This document shows positions 1 to 9,837 of a stretch of 64,000 bases of DNA, in pieces. The stretch lies in NCBI RefSeq assembly GCF_000738675.1, contig NZ_JPUX01000001.1, positions 62,001 to 126,000 on the forward strand, given 5' to 3'. Below the pieces are notes generated by a model. It was not told where the DNA came from, did no database searches, and worked only from the letters and a program-made list of their open reading frames with translations. The position numbers and the translations under genes were made by a program. The DNA comes from Serratia nematodiphila DZ0503SBS1 (GTDB taxonomy: Bacteria; Pseudomonadota; Gammaproteobacteria; Enterobacterales; Enterobacteriaceae). Positions within the stretch are counted from its first letter, which is position 1, and each line of letters starts with the position of its first letter.

Positions 1-2
1 GT

Positions 3-914
3 CTGCTGCAGGTTTACGCTGCGCAGGCAGGAAAACTCTCCATCGTCATCGATGACGTGGGTTACCGCCCTCACGAAGAAAACGCGGTGCTGCAAATGCC
101 GACGGCGATCTCGGTCGCAGTGTTGCCCAACGCGCCGCATGCCCGCCTGATGGCCACCCGCGCCCACAGCCAGGGCCGCGAAGTCTTGATCCACATGCCG
201 ATGGCGCCGCTCAGCAAACAGCCGCTGGAACGCGATACCCTGCAGCCTTCCATGAGCAGCGACGAGATCCAGCGCATCATCCGCAACGCGGTGAACAACG
301 TGCCCTACGCGGTCGGCATGAACAACCACATGGGCAGCGCCATGACCTCCAGCCTGCCGGGCATGCAGAAAGTGATGCAGGCGCTCGAAAGCTACCGCCT
401 GTACTTCCTCGACAGCATGACCATCGGCAGCAGCCAGGCGACCCGCGCTGCGGCCGGCACCGGCGTGAAAGTGATCAAACGCAGGGTGTTCCTCGACGAT
501 ACCGCGAACGAAGCCGACATCCGCCGCCAGTTCAACCGCGCGGTCGAATTGGCGCGGCGCAACGGATCCGCCATCGCCATCGGCCACCCGCGCCCGGCGA
601 CGGTGAAGGTGCTGCAGCAGATGCTGCCGTCGCTGCCCGCCGATATCGTGCTGGTCAAACCGAGCGCGCTGCTGAACGAACCGCAGGGCAATGGTGGTGG
701 CAGCTACGTCCCGCCGCCGGTCAAACCGCAAAAACCGCAGCCGAAGAACCCGTTCAGCGGCGGCATCAAGCAGTGCAAGGTCAAACCGCCGAAGGAAAAA
801 GCCAACGCCGGCACCGCGCTGGGCGTTATCGCCGACAGCATTGCCACCTCGCCGCCGGTGACCTTCATCAAGCGTCATTGGCAGCACTGGACGCAAACCA
901 AACCGCAAACATAA
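3..914 (+). CDS. yibQ: YibQ, divergent polysaccharide deacetylase family (5' end outside window)
   Basis: The open frame runs in from the left edge without a start codon and ends at TAA 912-914, so only the C-terminal ~303 residues are present. The visible part opens with the NodB-like strand SIVIDDVGYR, and contains IHMPMAPL and NNHMGSAMTS, typical of the divergent polysaccharide deacetylase (DUF610/YibQ) family. These are probably envelope proteins, often following an EnvC-like murein hydrolase activator; that neighbour would lie outside the window. The tail (from about residue 225) is proline- and lysine-rich and may be a disordered extension. The catalytic role of YibQ is not established. 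Family assignment is confident, function is not. Confidence 0.85.
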   Translation: MLQVYAAQAGKLSIVIDDVGYRPHEENAVLQMPTAISVAVLPNAPHARLMATRAHSQGREVLIHMPMAPLSKQPLERDTLQPSMSSDEIQRIIRNAVNNVPYAVGMNNHMGSAMTSSLPGMQKVMQALESYRLYFLDSMTIGSSQATRAAAGTGVKVIKRRVFLDDTANEADIRRQFNRAVELARRNGSAIAIGHPRPATVKVLQQMLPSLPADIVLVKPSALLNEPQGNGGGSYVPPPVKPQKPQPKNPFSGGIKQCKVKPPKEKANAGTALGVIADSIATSPPVTFIKRHWQHWTQTKPQT

Positions 915-941
915 AAAAAGGGCCGGAATTCCGGCCCTTTT
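915..941. terminator. bidirectional terminator between yibQ and tdh
   Basis: A perfect inverted repeat (AAAGGGCCGG / CCGGCCCTTT around AATT) is flanked by A-tract on the left and T-tract on the right, so it can stop yibQ (+) and tdh (-). Confidence 0.85.
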
Positions 942-955
942 CACGCCTGCCGAGA

Positions 956-1981
956 TCAATCCCAGCTCAGCACCACTTTGCCCGACTTGCCGGAGCGCAT
1001 GGCGTCGAAGCCCTGCTGGAACTCGTCGATCGAGAAACGGTGGGTGATGATCGGGGTCAAATCCAGGCCGGACTGGATCAGCGCCGCCATCTTGTACCAG
1101 GTCTCGAACATTTCACGGCCGTAAATCCCTTTGATAAACAGCCCTTTGAAGATGACCTGATTCCAGTCGATCGACATATCCGAAGGCGGAATGCCCAGCA
1201 TGGCGATGCGCCCGCCGTGGTTCATCGCATTGAGCAGCGTGCGGAACGCCGGCGGCGCGCCGGACATTTCCAGGCCGACGTCGAACCCTTCGGTCATGCC
1301 CAGTTCGGCCATCACGTCGCTGAGGTTTTCCTTGCTGACGTTCACCGCACGGGTCACGCCCATCTTGCGCGCCAGTTCCAGGCGGTATTCGTTAACGTCG
1401 GTGATCACCACATGGCGGGCGCCGACGTGTTTGCACACCGCCGCCGCCATGATGCCGATCGGACCGGCGCCGGACACCAGCACGTCTTCCCCAACCAGAT
1501 CGAACGACAGCGCGGTATGCACTGCGTTACCGAACGGATCAAAGATCGAAGCCAGTTCGTCGGAGATGTTATCCGGGATCTTGAAGGCGTTGAACGCCGG
1601 GATCACCAGGTATTCCGCGAAGCTGCCCGGGCGGTTCACGCCCACGCCGACGGTGTTGCGGCACAGGTGCGTGCGGCCGCCGCGGCAGTTGCGGCAGTGG
1701 CCGCAGGTGATATGGCCTTCGCCGGACACGCGATCGCCGATGTTGAAACCTTTGACTTCCTGACCGATCGCCACCACTTCGCCCACGTATTCATGGCCGA
1801 CCACCATCGGAACCGGAATGGTCTTTTGCGACCACTCGTCCCAGTTGTAGATATGCACATCGGTGCCGCAGATCGCGGTTTTGCGGATTTTGATCATGAT
1901 GTCGTTGTGGCCCAGCTCCGGCTGAGGCACGTCGGTCATCCAAATCCCTTCTTCCGCTTTCAGTTTTGACAGTGCTTTCAT
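956..1981 (-). CDS. tdh: L-threonine 3-dehydrogenase
   Basis: 341 aa, the usual length. Medium-chain Zn-dependent dehydrogenase that oxidises L-threonine to 2-amino-3-ketobutyrate with NAD+. Visible: catalytic-zinc region [14 protein letters not shown] (~res 37-50), structural-zinc cysteine cluster CGHCRNC...HLC (~93-107), and the GAGPIG nucleotide-binding loop (~170). It lies 9 bp downstream of kbl on the same strand; the two form the kbl-tdh operon degrading threonine to glycine and acetyl-CoA in the cytoplasm. Intact. Confidence 0.97.
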   Translation of the reverse strand: MKALSKLKAEEGIWMTDVPQPELGHNDIMIKIRKTAICGTDVHIYNWDEWSQKTIPVPMVVGHEYVGEVVAIGQEVKGFNIGDRVSGEGHITCGHCRNCRGGRTHLCRNTVGVGVNRPGSFAEYLVIPAFNAFKIPDNISDELASIFDPFGNAVHTALSFDLVGEDVLVSGAGPIGIMAAAVCKHVGARHVVITDVNEYRLELARKMGVTRAVNVSKENLSDVMAELGMTEGFDVGLEMSGAPPAFRTLLNAMNHGGRIAMLGIPPSDMSIDWNQVIFKGLFIKGIYGREMFETWYKMAALIQSGLDLTPIITHRFSIDEFQQGFDAMRSGKSGKVVLSWD

Positions 1982-1990
1982 GGTTTTACC

Positions 1991-3187
1991 TTATGCAATA
2001 ACGCCAAGATCCTTACCGATACGTGTAAACGCCGCCACTGCGCGTTCGATTTGCTCCGGGGTGTGGTCGGCGGACATCTGGGTGCGGATGCGCGCCTGGC
2101 CTTTCGGCACCACCGGATAGAAGAAACCGGTCACATAGATGCCTTCCTTGAGCAACGCATTGGCGAATTCCTGCGCCAACTTCGCCTCACCCAGCATCAC
2201 CGGGATGATGGCGTGATCGGCGCCGGCCAACGTGAAGCCGGCGGCGGTCATTTTTTCGCGGAACAGACGCGCATTGGCCCACAGGCGATCGCGCAGGGCA
2301 TCGCCCTCTTCCAGCAGTTCCAGCACTTTGATCGACGCGGCGACGATCGCCGGCGCCAGCGAGTTGGAGAACAGGTACGGGCGCGAACGCTGGCGCAGCC
2401 ACTCCACCACTTCTTTCTTGGCGGCGGTGTAGCCGCCGGACGCGCCGCCCAGCGCTTTGCCTAACGTACCGGTGATGATATCGACGCGGCCCATCACTTC
2501 GCAGTATTCATGGGTGCCGCGCCCGTTGGCGCCGACAAAGCCCACCGCGTGAGAGTCATCCACCATCACCAGCGCCTGGTATTCGTCCGCCAGATCGCAA
2601 ACCCCTTTCAGGTTGGCGATCACGCCGTCCATAGAGAAGACGCCGTCGGTGGCGATCAGGATGTGACGCGCGCCGTCGGCTTTGGCCTGCTTCAGCTGCG
2701 CGGCCAGCTCGGTCATGTCGTTATTGGCATAGCGATAGCGCTTGGCCTTGCACAGGCGCACGCCGTCGATGATCGACGCGTGGTTCAGCGCATCGGAGAT
2801 AATGGCGTCTTCCGGGCCGAGCAGGGTTTCGAACAGCCCGCCGTTGGCGTCGAAGCAAGAGGAGTACAGGATCGCGTCTTCCATGCCCAAAAAGGCCGCC
2901 AGTTTCTGTTCCAGCTGCTTGTGGCTGTCCTGGGTGCCGCAGATGAAGCGCACCGACGCCATGCCGAAACCGTGGCTGTCCATGCCCGACTTGGCGGCGG
3001 CGATCAGCGCCGGGTGGTTGGCCAGGCCCAGGTAGTTATTGGCGCAGAAGTTGATCACATGGCTGCCGTCGGCGACGGCGATATCCGCCTGTTGCGCGGA
3101 GGTGATGATGCGTTCTTCCTTGAACAGCCCTTCACTGCGCGTGGCGGCAAGCTGTTGTTCCAACTGCTGATAAAAAGACGCTGACAT
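1991..3187 (-). CDS. kbl: 2-amino-3-ketobutyrate CoA ligase (glycine C-acetyltransferase)
   Basis: 398 aa, the E. coli length. PLP-dependent alpha-oxoamine synthase that cleaves 2-amino-3-ketobutyrate with CoA to glycine and acetyl-CoA, taking the unstable Tdh product. Visible: the PLP lysine in [14 protein letters not shown] (~res 240), the [10 protein letters not shown] motif (~210), and [10 protein letters not shown] near the N-terminus. First gene of kbl-tdh. The promoter must lie in the 240-bp gap shared with divergent hldD. Confidence 0.97.
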   Translation of the reverse strand: MSASFYQQLEQQLAATRSEGLFKEERIITSAQQADIAVADGSHVINFCANNYLGLANHPALIAAAKSGMDSHGFGMASVRFICGTQDSHKQLEQKLAAFLGMEDAILYSSCFDANGGLFETLLGPEDAIISDALNHASIIDGVRLCKAKRYRYANNDMTELAAQLKQAKADGARHILIATDGVFSMDGVIANLKGVCDLADEYQALVMVDDSHAVGFVGANGRGTHEYCEVMGRVDIITGTLGKALGGASGGYTAAKKEVVEWLRQRSRPYLFSNSLAPAIVAASIKVLELLEEGDALRDRLWANARLFREKMTAAGFTLAGADHAIIPVMLGEAKLAQEFANALLKEGIYVTGFFYPVVPKGQARIRTQMSADHTPEQIERAVAAFTRIGKDLGVIA

Positions 3188-3427
3188 TCGGTTATCTCCA
3201 GGATTGGGCTATTTGCGGCATATTTTACTGATTTGTAACCAAACTGACGAGAATGCGCGGGAGAGAATATTAAAATTGCAGCAGATATCACGGCAAACGG
3301 CGGACTTCAATGGCAATGCGGGATATTCGGAGCCCTTCCGCTGTTTGCCGCGGCATGAAATGCTATTATAACCGCCATTGAGCGTGGGGCATTGTGCCCC
3401 GCCAGGCAGCTTAGCAGGGGTAACCCA

Positions 3428-4357
3428 ATGATTATCGTCACAGGCGGCGCCGGCATGATCGGCAGCAACATCATTAAGGCACTGAACGACAAGGGATATC
3501 GCGATATCCTGGTGGTGGATAACCTGAAAGACGGCACCAAGTTCGTCAACCTGGTCGATCTGGACATCGCCGACTATATCGATAAAGAAGACTTTATCGC
3601 CAGCATCGTGGCCGGCGACGATCTGGGCGATATCGAAGCGGTGTTCCACGAAGGCGCCTGCTCCGCGACCACCGAGTGGGACGGCAAGTACATGATGGAC
3701 AATAACTATCAGTACTCCAAAGACCTGCTGCACTACTGCCTGGATCGCGAAATCCCGTTCTTGTATGCCTCCTCCGCCGCCACTTACGGCGGCCGCGAAG
3801 AGTTCATCGAAGAGCGTGAGTATGAAGCGCCGCTCAACGTTTACGGCTACTCCAAATTCCTGTTCGATCAGTACGTGCGCGAGATCCTGCCGGAAGCGGA
3901 CTCGCAGATCTGCGGCTTCCGCTACTTCAACGTTTATGGCCCGCGCGAAGGCCACAAAGGCAGCATGGCCAGCGTCGCCTTCCACCTGAATACCCAGATC
4001 AACCGCGGCGAAAACCCGAAACTGTTCGCCGGCAGCGAAAACTTCAAGCGTGACTTCATCTACGTCGGCGACGTGGCGGCGGTTAACCTGTGGTTCTGGG
4101 AAACCGGCAAATCCGGCATCTTCAACTGCGGCACCGGCCGAGCGGAAACCTTCCAGGCGGTAGCCGACGCGGTGGTGGACTTCCATCAGAAAGGCGCTGT
4201 GGAATACATCGAGTTCCCGGAGAAGCTGAAAGGCCGCTATCAGGCGTACACCCAGGCCGATCTGACCAAGCTGCGCGCCGCCGGCTACAACGCACCGTTC
4301 AAAACGGTCGCCGAAGGCGTGAAAGAGTACATGGCCTGGTTGAACCGCACCGCATAA
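3428..4357 (+). CDS. hldD: ADP-L-glycero-D-manno-heptose 6-epimerase
   Basis: 309 aa from ATG 3428, preceded by an AGGGG Shine-Dalgarno; a start 12 codons upstream is in frame but would add residues before the Rossmann fold. Short-chain dehydrogenase family epimerase giving ADP-L,D-heptose, the donor for inner-core LPS. Visible: [10 protein letters not shown] nucleotide loop at the N-terminus, SSAATYGG (~115), catalytic YGYSK (~140), [10 protein letters not shown] (~170). It opens the LPS core locus and is followed 22 bp later by waaF. Also called rfaD/gmhD. Confidence 0.97.
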   Translation: MIIVTGGAGMIGSNIIKALNDKGYRDILVVDNLKDGTKFVNLVDLDIADYIDKEDFIASIVAGDDLGDIEAVFHEGACSATTEWDGKYMMDNNYQYSKDLLHYCLDREIPFLYASSAATYGGREEFIEEREYEAPLNVYGYSKFLFDQYVREILPEADSQICGFRYFNVYGPREGHKGSMASVAFHLNTQINRGENPKLFAGSENFKRDFIYVGDVAAVNLWFWETGKSGIFNCGTGRAETFQAVADAVVDFHQKGAVEYIEFPEKLKGRYQAYTQADLTKLRAAGYNAPFKTVAEGVKEYMAWLNRTA

Positions 4358-4379
4358 GCTGAAGGAATTAACGCTGGGT

Positions 4380-5426
4380 ATGAAAATACTGGTTATCGGC
4401 CCTTCTTGGGTTGGCGACATGATGATGTCGCAAAGTCTCTATCGCACCCTGAAGGCCGAATACCCGTCGGCGGAGATCGATGTGATGGCGCCGGCCTGGT
4501 GCCGCCCGTTGCTGGCGCGCATGCCGGAAGTCAATCAGGCGCTGGCGATGCCGCTGGGCCACGGCGCGCTGGGGCTCGGCGAGCGCCGCCGCCTGGGGCG
4601 CGCTCTGCGCGCCAACCGTTACGATCGCGCTTACGTCCTGCCCAACTCGTTCAAATCCGCGCTGGTGCCCTTCTTCGCCGATATCCCGCAACGCATCGGC
4701 TGGCGGGGCGAAATGCGCTACGGCCTGCTGAACGACGTCCGCGTGCTCGACAAGACCGCCTTCCCGTTGATGGTGCAACGCTATGTGGCGCTGGCCTATG
4801 ACAAAGGCCGCGTTCTGCGCGCCGACGATCTGCCGCAGCCGCTGCTGTGGCCGCGGCTGCAGGTGAGCGACGAAGAGATCGCCGACACCACCGCGGCCTT
4901 CAACCTGACCGACAGCCGCCCGATCGTCGGCTTCTGCCCAGGCGCGGAGTTCGGCCCCGCCAAGCGCTGGCCGCACTATCACTACGCGGCGCTGGCTCAG
5001 CGGCTGATCGAGAGCGGCTATCAAATCGCGCTGTTCGGTTCGGCAAAAGACCATGAGGCCGGCGAACAGATCCGCGCCGCGTTGCAGGACGACGCCCGCG
5101 ATTTCTGCCTTAATCTGGCCGGGAAAACCCAGCTGGAGCAAGCAGTTATCCTGATCGCAGCCTGCCGGGCGGTGGTCAGCAACGACTCCGGTTTAATGCA
5201 CGTTGCCGCAGCGTTGAACAAACCGCTGATAGCCTTATACGGCCCAAGCAGCCCCGACTTCACGCCGCCGCTTTCCGACAAGGCGCGGGTCATTCGCCTG
5301 ATCAGCGGCTACCACAAGGTGCGTAAGGGCGATGCCGAGCAGGGATACCACCAAAGTTTGATCGATATTCAGCCGCAGCAAGTGTTGGATGCGCTGACGC
5401 CGTTACTTGTCGCCAGCGAGGAATAG
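4380..5426 (+). CDS. waaF: ADP-heptose--LPS heptosyltransferase II
   Basis: 348 aa, GT9 (GT-B fold). Adds the second L,D-heptose to HepI of the inner core at the cytoplasmic face of the inner membrane. Visible: MKILVIGPSWVGDMMMSQSL at the N-terminus, CPGAEFGPAKRWP (~180) and the donor-binding NDSGLMHVAAAL (~260). It lies between hldD and waaC, 2 bp before waaC, the order found in most Enterobacteriaceae. Intact. Confidence 0.96.
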   Translation: MKILVIGPSWVGDMMMSQSLYRTLKAEYPSAEIDVMAPAWCRPLLARMPEVNQALAMPLGHGALGLGERRRLGRALRANRYDRAYVLPNSFKSALVPFFADIPQRIGWRGEMRYGLLNDVRVLDKTAFPLMVQRYVALAYDKGRVLRADDLPQPLLWPRLQVSDEEIADTTAAFNLTDSRPIVGFCPGAEFGPAKRWPHYHYAALAQRLIESGYQIALFGSAKDHEAGEQIRAALQDDARDFCLNLAGKTQLEQAVILIAACRAVVSNDSGLMHVAAALNKPLIALYGPSSPDFTPPLSDKARVIRLISGYHKVRKGDAEQGYHQSLIDIQPQQVLDALTPLLVASEE

Positions 5427-5428
5427 TC

Positions 5429-6394
5429 ATGCAGGTGTTAATTGTAAAAACCTCCTCGATGGGGGACGTGCTGCATACGCTGCCCGCCCTGACCGACGCG
5501 CTGCAGGCCATTCCCGATATCCGCTTCGACTGGGTGGTGGAAGAAGGCTTCAGCCAAATCCCCACCTGGCACCCGGCGGTAGATCGCGTGATCCCGGTGG
5601 CCATTCGCCGCTGGCGAAAAAACTGGTTCGGCAACGATACTCGGCAACAGCGCTGCGACTTCAAGCGCGCGCTGCAAGAACGCCGTTACGACGTGGTGAT
5701 CGACGCGCAGGGCCTGATCAAAAGCGCCGCGCTGATCACGCGCATCGCCAAAGGCAACAAACATGGCCCGGACTGCAAGAGCGCGCGCGAGCCGTTCGCC
5801 AGCTGGTTCTACAACGTGCGCCATGAGGTAGACAAACAGCAGCACGCGGTGGAACGCACGCGCGAACTGTTCGCCAAAAGCCTCGGCTACGATAAACCGG
5901 GCAGCTACGGCGATTACGCCATCGCCGCACGCTTTCTCAGCCGCCCGCCGGCCGATGCCGGGCAGTATTTGGTGTTTCTGCACGCGACGACCCGTGACGA
6001 TAAGCATTGGCCGGAGCAAAACTGGCGTGAGCTGATCGCGCTGGCGGCAGACAGCGGGCTGAAGATCAAACTGCCGTGGGGCGCAGAGCATGAACATCAG
6101 CGCGCGCTGCGCTTGGCGGAAGGTTTTCCACATGTCGAGGTGCTGCCGAAACTCAGCCTGCAGCAGGTGGCCGAGGTGCTGGCCGGCGCCAGGGGTGTGG
6201 TCTCGGTCGATACCGGGCTCAGCCATTTGACCGCCGCGCTCGACAAACCGAACATCACGCTGTTCGGGCCGACCGATCCCGGCCTGATCGGCGGTTACGG
6301 GCAAAATCAGCACTCGCTGATTTCGCCGGAAAAAAGCATGGCGACAATCGACGCCGATACGGCATGGCAGGCGTTGCAAAAGGTTATAGCATGA
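5429..6394 (+). CDS. waaC: LPS heptosyltransferase I
   Basis: 321 aa GT9 enzyme transferring the first heptose onto Kdo of Kdo2-lipid A. Visible: VLIVKTSSMGDVLHTLPAL N-terminal acceptor region, DAQGLIKSA (~93), and VSVDTGLSHLTAALDKP with LFGPTDP (~255-285) for ADP-heptose binding. Its TGA overlaps the ATG of the next gene (ATGA), so the three genes appear translationally coupled. Intact, standard length. Confidence 0.96.
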   Translation: MQVLIVKTSSMGDVLHTLPALTDALQAIPDIRFDWVVEEGFSQIPTWHPAVDRVIPVAIRRWRKNWFGNDTRQQRCDFKRALQERRYDVVIDAQGLIKSAALITRIAKGNKHGPDCKSAREPFASWFYNVRHEVDKQQHAVERTRELFAKSLGYDKPGSYGDYAIAARFLSRPPADAGQYLVFLHATTRDDKHWPEQNWRELIALAADSGLKIKLPWGAEHEHQRALRLAEGFPHVEVLPKLSLQQVAEVLAGARGVVSVDTGLSHLTAALDKPNITLFGPTDPGLIGGYGQNQHSLISPEKSMATIDADTAWQALQKVIA

Positions 6395-7557
6395 AAAAAC
6401 TGCACATTATCAACCTGGGTAAAATGGGCGGCGTCGAGCGCCTGTTCCTGCAGTACATCAACGATACCACCGACGGCAGCAACCAGGTCCTGTGCATCAG
6501 CGGCGACATTGGCGAAGAGATCCGCCGCCAGTTGCCGGCGCATCAGCCCGTCACCTTCGCCAACCGCCTTATCAATGCGCTGCCGTTGCGTTGCCCGCAG
6601 TTCCTGCGCAAATTTTTGCTGAAATGGAAAATTGAACGGGCGAACGCTGACGTGGTGATCGTCTGGGACCTGGTGCCGGGGCTGGCGGCCAAACCCAAGC
6701 GCGGCAAGCTGGTTTACTACGATCACGGCTGCTCCTGGCGTTACCCCAAGAATAAAAAGACGCTGCGTTTCTTCGCCATGCTGGACGGCGTCATTTCCGC
6801 CTCACACGCGTCGAAGCGGGTGATGGCGCTGCGCTTTAATCTGCCTTGCCCAAATCACGTGGTGATCAACCGCATCAAGACGCCGGCGGGGATCGACGCT
6901 GCGCCGAAAACGCTGTCGCAGCCGGTCAGGATCGGCACTGCCTCACGCCTGGTCAGCCTGAAAGGCATCAGCGTTTCATTATTGATGATGCAGGAACTGC
7001 TGCGGCGCGGGCATGACGTCACGCTGGAAGTGGCCGGCAAAGGGCCGGATCGCGCGGCGTTCGAAGCGCTGGCGGCACGGCTGCAGCTCGGCGATCGCGT
7101 CACCTTCAGCGGTTATCAGGATGACGTCGCCGGTTTCTTCAATCGCACGCACATCTACATGAGCACGCCAATCACCGAGCCGTTCGGCTTGTCCTGCATG
7201 GAATCGCTCTATTTCGGCGTGCCGGTCATTTTCCCGCGGGTCGACGGCCAGCCGGAAGCGGTCAGGGACGGGGTCTGCGGCCTTGGCCTAACGCCGTCGG
7301 TCACCATCGAACAACACCGGCAGCTCACCGATATCGAGGTCGACTTCCCGCATGAGGTCTACGATCCGCAGACCGACAGCCTGGTGGCGCCCAAGCTGCT
7401 GTCGCATATCGACTGTGCAGATGCCGTTGAGAAATTGCTGGAGCGAGAAACCTACCAGACTCTGAGCCGAAATGCGCAGCGCTATCCTGCGGATCATTTC
7501 AACTATGCTCAGTTCAAAGTTGAGTTCGACGACACGCTGCGCTCCTTCATCGCTTAA
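6391..7557 (+). CDS. GT4-type glycosyltransferase, LPS core locus
   Basis: 388 aa from ATG 6391, which overlaps the waaC stop; the longer open frame begins inside waaC and lacks family support. GT-B fold with the Rossmann start LHIINLGKMGGVERLF and the C-terminal GT1/GT4 signature PITEPFGLSCMESLYFGVPVIF (~265-285, including the E-x7-E pair). IGTASRLVSLKGI (~190) starts the donor domain. It probably adds an outer-core sugar. Its position between waaC and the ligase suits an outer-core transferase, but donor and linkage cannot be read from sequence. Confidence 0.85.
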   Translation: MKKLHIINLGKMGGVERLFLQYINDTTDGSNQVLCISGDIGEEIRRQLPAHQPVTFANRLINALPLRCPQFLRKFLLKWKIERANADVVIVWDLVPGLAAKPKRGKLVYYDHGCSWRYPKNKKTLRFFAMLDGVISASHASKRVMALRFNLPCPNHVVINRIKTPAGIDAAPKTLSQPVRIGTASRLVSLKGISVSLLMMQELLRRGHDVTLEVAGKGPDRAAFEALAARLQLGDRVTFSGYQDDVAGFFNRTHIYMSTPITEPFGLSCMESLYFGVPVIFPRVDGQPEAVRDGVCGLGLTPSVTIEQHRQLTDIEVDFPHEVYDPQTDSLVAPKLLSHIDCADAVEKLLERETYQTLSRNAQRYPADHFNYAQFKVEFDDTLRSFIA

Positions 7558-7585
7558 TTAAAACGTGAGCCGGAAAACACGCCCA

Positions 7586-8827
7586 ATGTTAAAACACAGA
7601 ACACCGCACCCTGCCTTTAGCTATCTGATCTATCTGGGGTGCGCCATCGCTTTTTGCACCATTCCTTTCGGTTCCGCGACCGGACGCAATCTGTTTTATG
7701 TTTCCAGCTACATCGCCTTTATCGCCGTTTGCCTGTATCCGCGCTACTACTTCAGCAACGTTAGAAATCTGCTGCTGCCCGCGCTGATGTTCAGCGTAGG
7801 CATGGGAACCATCCTCTGGATGCACCACTTCAAACAGCCGGGTGAATACATCAACATTTACCGCTCTTATATGTCGACCGGTAAACTCCAACTGGCAACC
7901 GCCTTCATCCTGCTGATTGCGCTTAATGAGCGGTTGTGCGTGCAGCGCCTGCTCGTTGTCGTGGCCCTCATTACCGGTCTGGCGGTCAACGGTTATTCAC
8001 TCTATCAGGGGCTGCGGCTGGATATTCCGCGCGTGGAGCTCAACTTCGATCGCGCCACGGTCGTTGCCTACCTGATGACCGCCATCGATCTGGTGATGAT
8101 GCAAGCCATCCTGATGCTGCGCACCCGCTACCGTCTGGTGTTGTACATTGCGGCGTTCCTGCTGTCCTTCTCTGCGCTGGTGCTCACCGGCACGCGCGCG
8201 GCCATGCTGGTTTACCCGGTGGCGGTTTGCCTGTCACTGCTGGCGACCAAGCATCTGGTATCCAGAAAACACAAGTTTTTGCTGGTCTCCTCGGTGCCAT
8301 TATTGCTGCTCATCTGCGGATTCGTCTTTAAAGCGCAGATTGAACAACGCATTGCCGACTTCAAAACCAACATGCAACTGATCGATAAACCCGAGATAGA
8401 TAACTCGATCATTTCCCGGCTGTCGATGCAAACGCTGGCATGGCGTACTGGTTCACAAGCCCCTTGGGGCCAATCCGCCGAACAACGCGGTGAAGAGATC
8501 CGCACCATCGTCGCGCAGCAGCCACATCTGTACGGCGTCATGCCCTACATCAACGTTCACCTGCACAACGAACTGCTGGAAACCTACTCGCTCAAGGGCG
8601 TCTGGGGCGCACTGCTGCTGCTGGCGCTCTACGCCGGCCTGCTCTTCTCTTCGTTCCGGCCGCAGCGCAACGCGTTACTGCTGAGCGTCAGCGCCAGCCT
8701 GTTCGTTTACGGCCTGAGCGACGTCATCTTCTTCAGCACGGAAGGCACCGTCATGTTCTGCCTGGCGCTGATCGCCGCCGTTCTTTCCGTTACGAAACAG
8801 CCCCCAGTTCAGGAGCCCGCCTTGTGA
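7586..8827 (+). CDS. waaL: O-antigen ligase family protein (WaaL-like)
   Basis: About 413 aa from ATG 7586; a GTG at 7565 in the same frame would add 7 residues, and neither has a clear Shine-Dalgarno. Highly hydrophobic with around ten predicted membrane segments and a large periplasmic loop near residues 260-345. That loop includes the His-containing segment INVHLHNELLETYSLKG (~335), as in Wzy_C/O-antigen ligase proteins. It would join undecaprenyl-linked O antigen to the lipid A core in the periplasm. Sequence conservation in this family is poor; the call rests on topology, the HNxxL-type motif and locus position. The stop overlaps the next start. Confidence 0.82.
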   Translation: MLKHRTPHPAFSYLIYLGCAIAFCTIPFGSATGRNLFYVSSYIAFIAVCLYPRYYFSNVRNLLLPALMFSVGMGTILWMHHFKQPGEYINIYRSYMSTGKLQLATAFILLIALNERLCVQRLLVVVALITGLAVNGYSLYQGLRLDIPRVELNFDRATVVAYLMTAIDLVMMQAILMLRTRYRLVLYIAAFLLSFSALVLTGTRAAMLVYPVAVCLSLLATKHLVSRKHKFLLVSSVPLLLLICGFVFKAQIEQRIADFKTNMQLIDKPEIDNSIISRLSMQTLAWRTGSQAPWGQSAEQRGEEIRTIVAQQPHLYGVMPYINVHLHNELLETYSLKGVWGALLLLALYAGLLFSSFRPQRNALLLSVSASLFVYGLSDVIFFSTEGTVMFCLALIAAVLSVTKQPPVQEPAL

Positions 8828-9801
8828 ATCCTCAGCAGCCGCTGCTCAGCGTTATCGTGCCGTTTTATAATAATGAAGCGTTCGTTATCGCTGCGCTGGA
8901 TTCGTTATTTGTACAGATTGGCGACGATATCGAGGTGGTGATCATCGACGATGGCTCCACCGACGCCTCCGGTGCGCTGGTCAGCCACTATCTGGCGCAG
9001 CGGCGGCATCCGCGCGCGGTCCTTACTTCACAGGCCAACGGCGGCATTGCGCACGCCCGCAACGTCGGGCTACAGCGGGCCACCGGGCGCTATGTCACCT
9101 TTCTCGACGGCGACGATCTGCTGAGCGACGACTATCTGGCGATCCTGCGCCCCCTGTTGATCGCCGGTGAATATGACCTGATCGATTTTAATTATCAGAA
9201 GTTCACCGAACATCCGTCGACAGCGGATAACCGCGCGGCGCAGCCCGCAGCCTACGACTTTTCACAGTTGGGGCTCGGCTGCCTGCAACCGCTGTTTGCA
9301 CGCTCGATGTGGCATCTCTGGAGCCGGGTATATAAACGCACGCTGCTGGAAGGGGAAGCGTTCGAAGACGGCAGGCGCTACGAAGACGTGATTTTCACGC
9401 CTTTTCAGTATTTCAAAACTCGCCGCATCGCCCATCTTGACTGCGAACTCTACTTCTATCGGGACAACAGCCAGGGCATCACCCGCAATATCAAACCCAA
9501 AGATATTGAAGATCTGCTGTTCGCCATGGAGAAGATGCTGCGTTTTGTGGCGCAGCATCCCGGGGATGAGCCGCTGCGCCGGTTAGCCGCACTGATGCTG
9601 GCCAACTGCTTTTCCGAGGTGAAAAGCATGTCGAAGGCGGTATACGGCTATTACCATTACGCGCCGGCAACGCTGCATATCCTGCGCCGCGCCGCCGCTG
9701 TCTGCCGCAACAGCGACGTGCCGGGCAAAAAAGTCCGCCAGATGCGCTATGCGCGAGTGGATACCTTTCTTTCGAAGCTGCGCGGGCGCAGGCCGCATTA
9801 A
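8824..9801 (+). CDS. family 2 glycosyltransferase, LPS core locus
   Basis: 325 aa from a GTG start overlapping the waaL stop by 4 bp. GT-A fold GT2 enzyme: LSVIVPFYNNEAFVIAALDS at the N-terminus, VVIIDDGSTD (~38), NGGIAHARNVGL (~72), and the metal-binding FLDGDDLLSDDY (~95). ED in RYEDVIFTPF (~185) is a candidate catalytic base. Probably transfers a hexose or hexosamine to the outer core or builds part of an O unit. Last gene of the hldD-to-GT2 run. Confidence 0.87.
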   Translation: MNPQQPLLSVIVPFYNNEAFVIAALDSLFVQIGDDIEVVIIDDGSTDASGALVSHYLAQRRHPRAVLTSQANGGIAHARNVGLQRATGRYVTFLDGDDLLSDDYLAILRPLLIAGEYDLIDFNYQKFTEHPSTADNRAAQPAAYDFSQLGLGCLQPLFARSMWHLWSRVYKRTLLEGEAFEDGRRYEDVIFTPFQYFKTRRIAHLDCELYFYRDNSQGITRNIKPKDIEDLLFAMEKMLRFVAQHPGDEPLRRLAALMLANCFSEVKSMSKAVYGYYHYAPATLHILRRAAAVCRNSDVPGKKVRQMRYARVDTFLSKLRGRRPH

Positions 9802-9803
9802 CC

Positions 9804-9825
9804 GCATCGGCCGGGCGGCCGATGC
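9804..9825. terminator. hairpin between convergent glycosyltransferase genes
   Basis: GCATCGGCC / GGCCGATGC form a 9-bp stem with a GGGC loop between two convergent genes. There is no U-tract, so it is a weak or factor-assisted terminator at best. Confidence 0.5.
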
Positions 9826-9837
9826 GTCGTCTCGCCT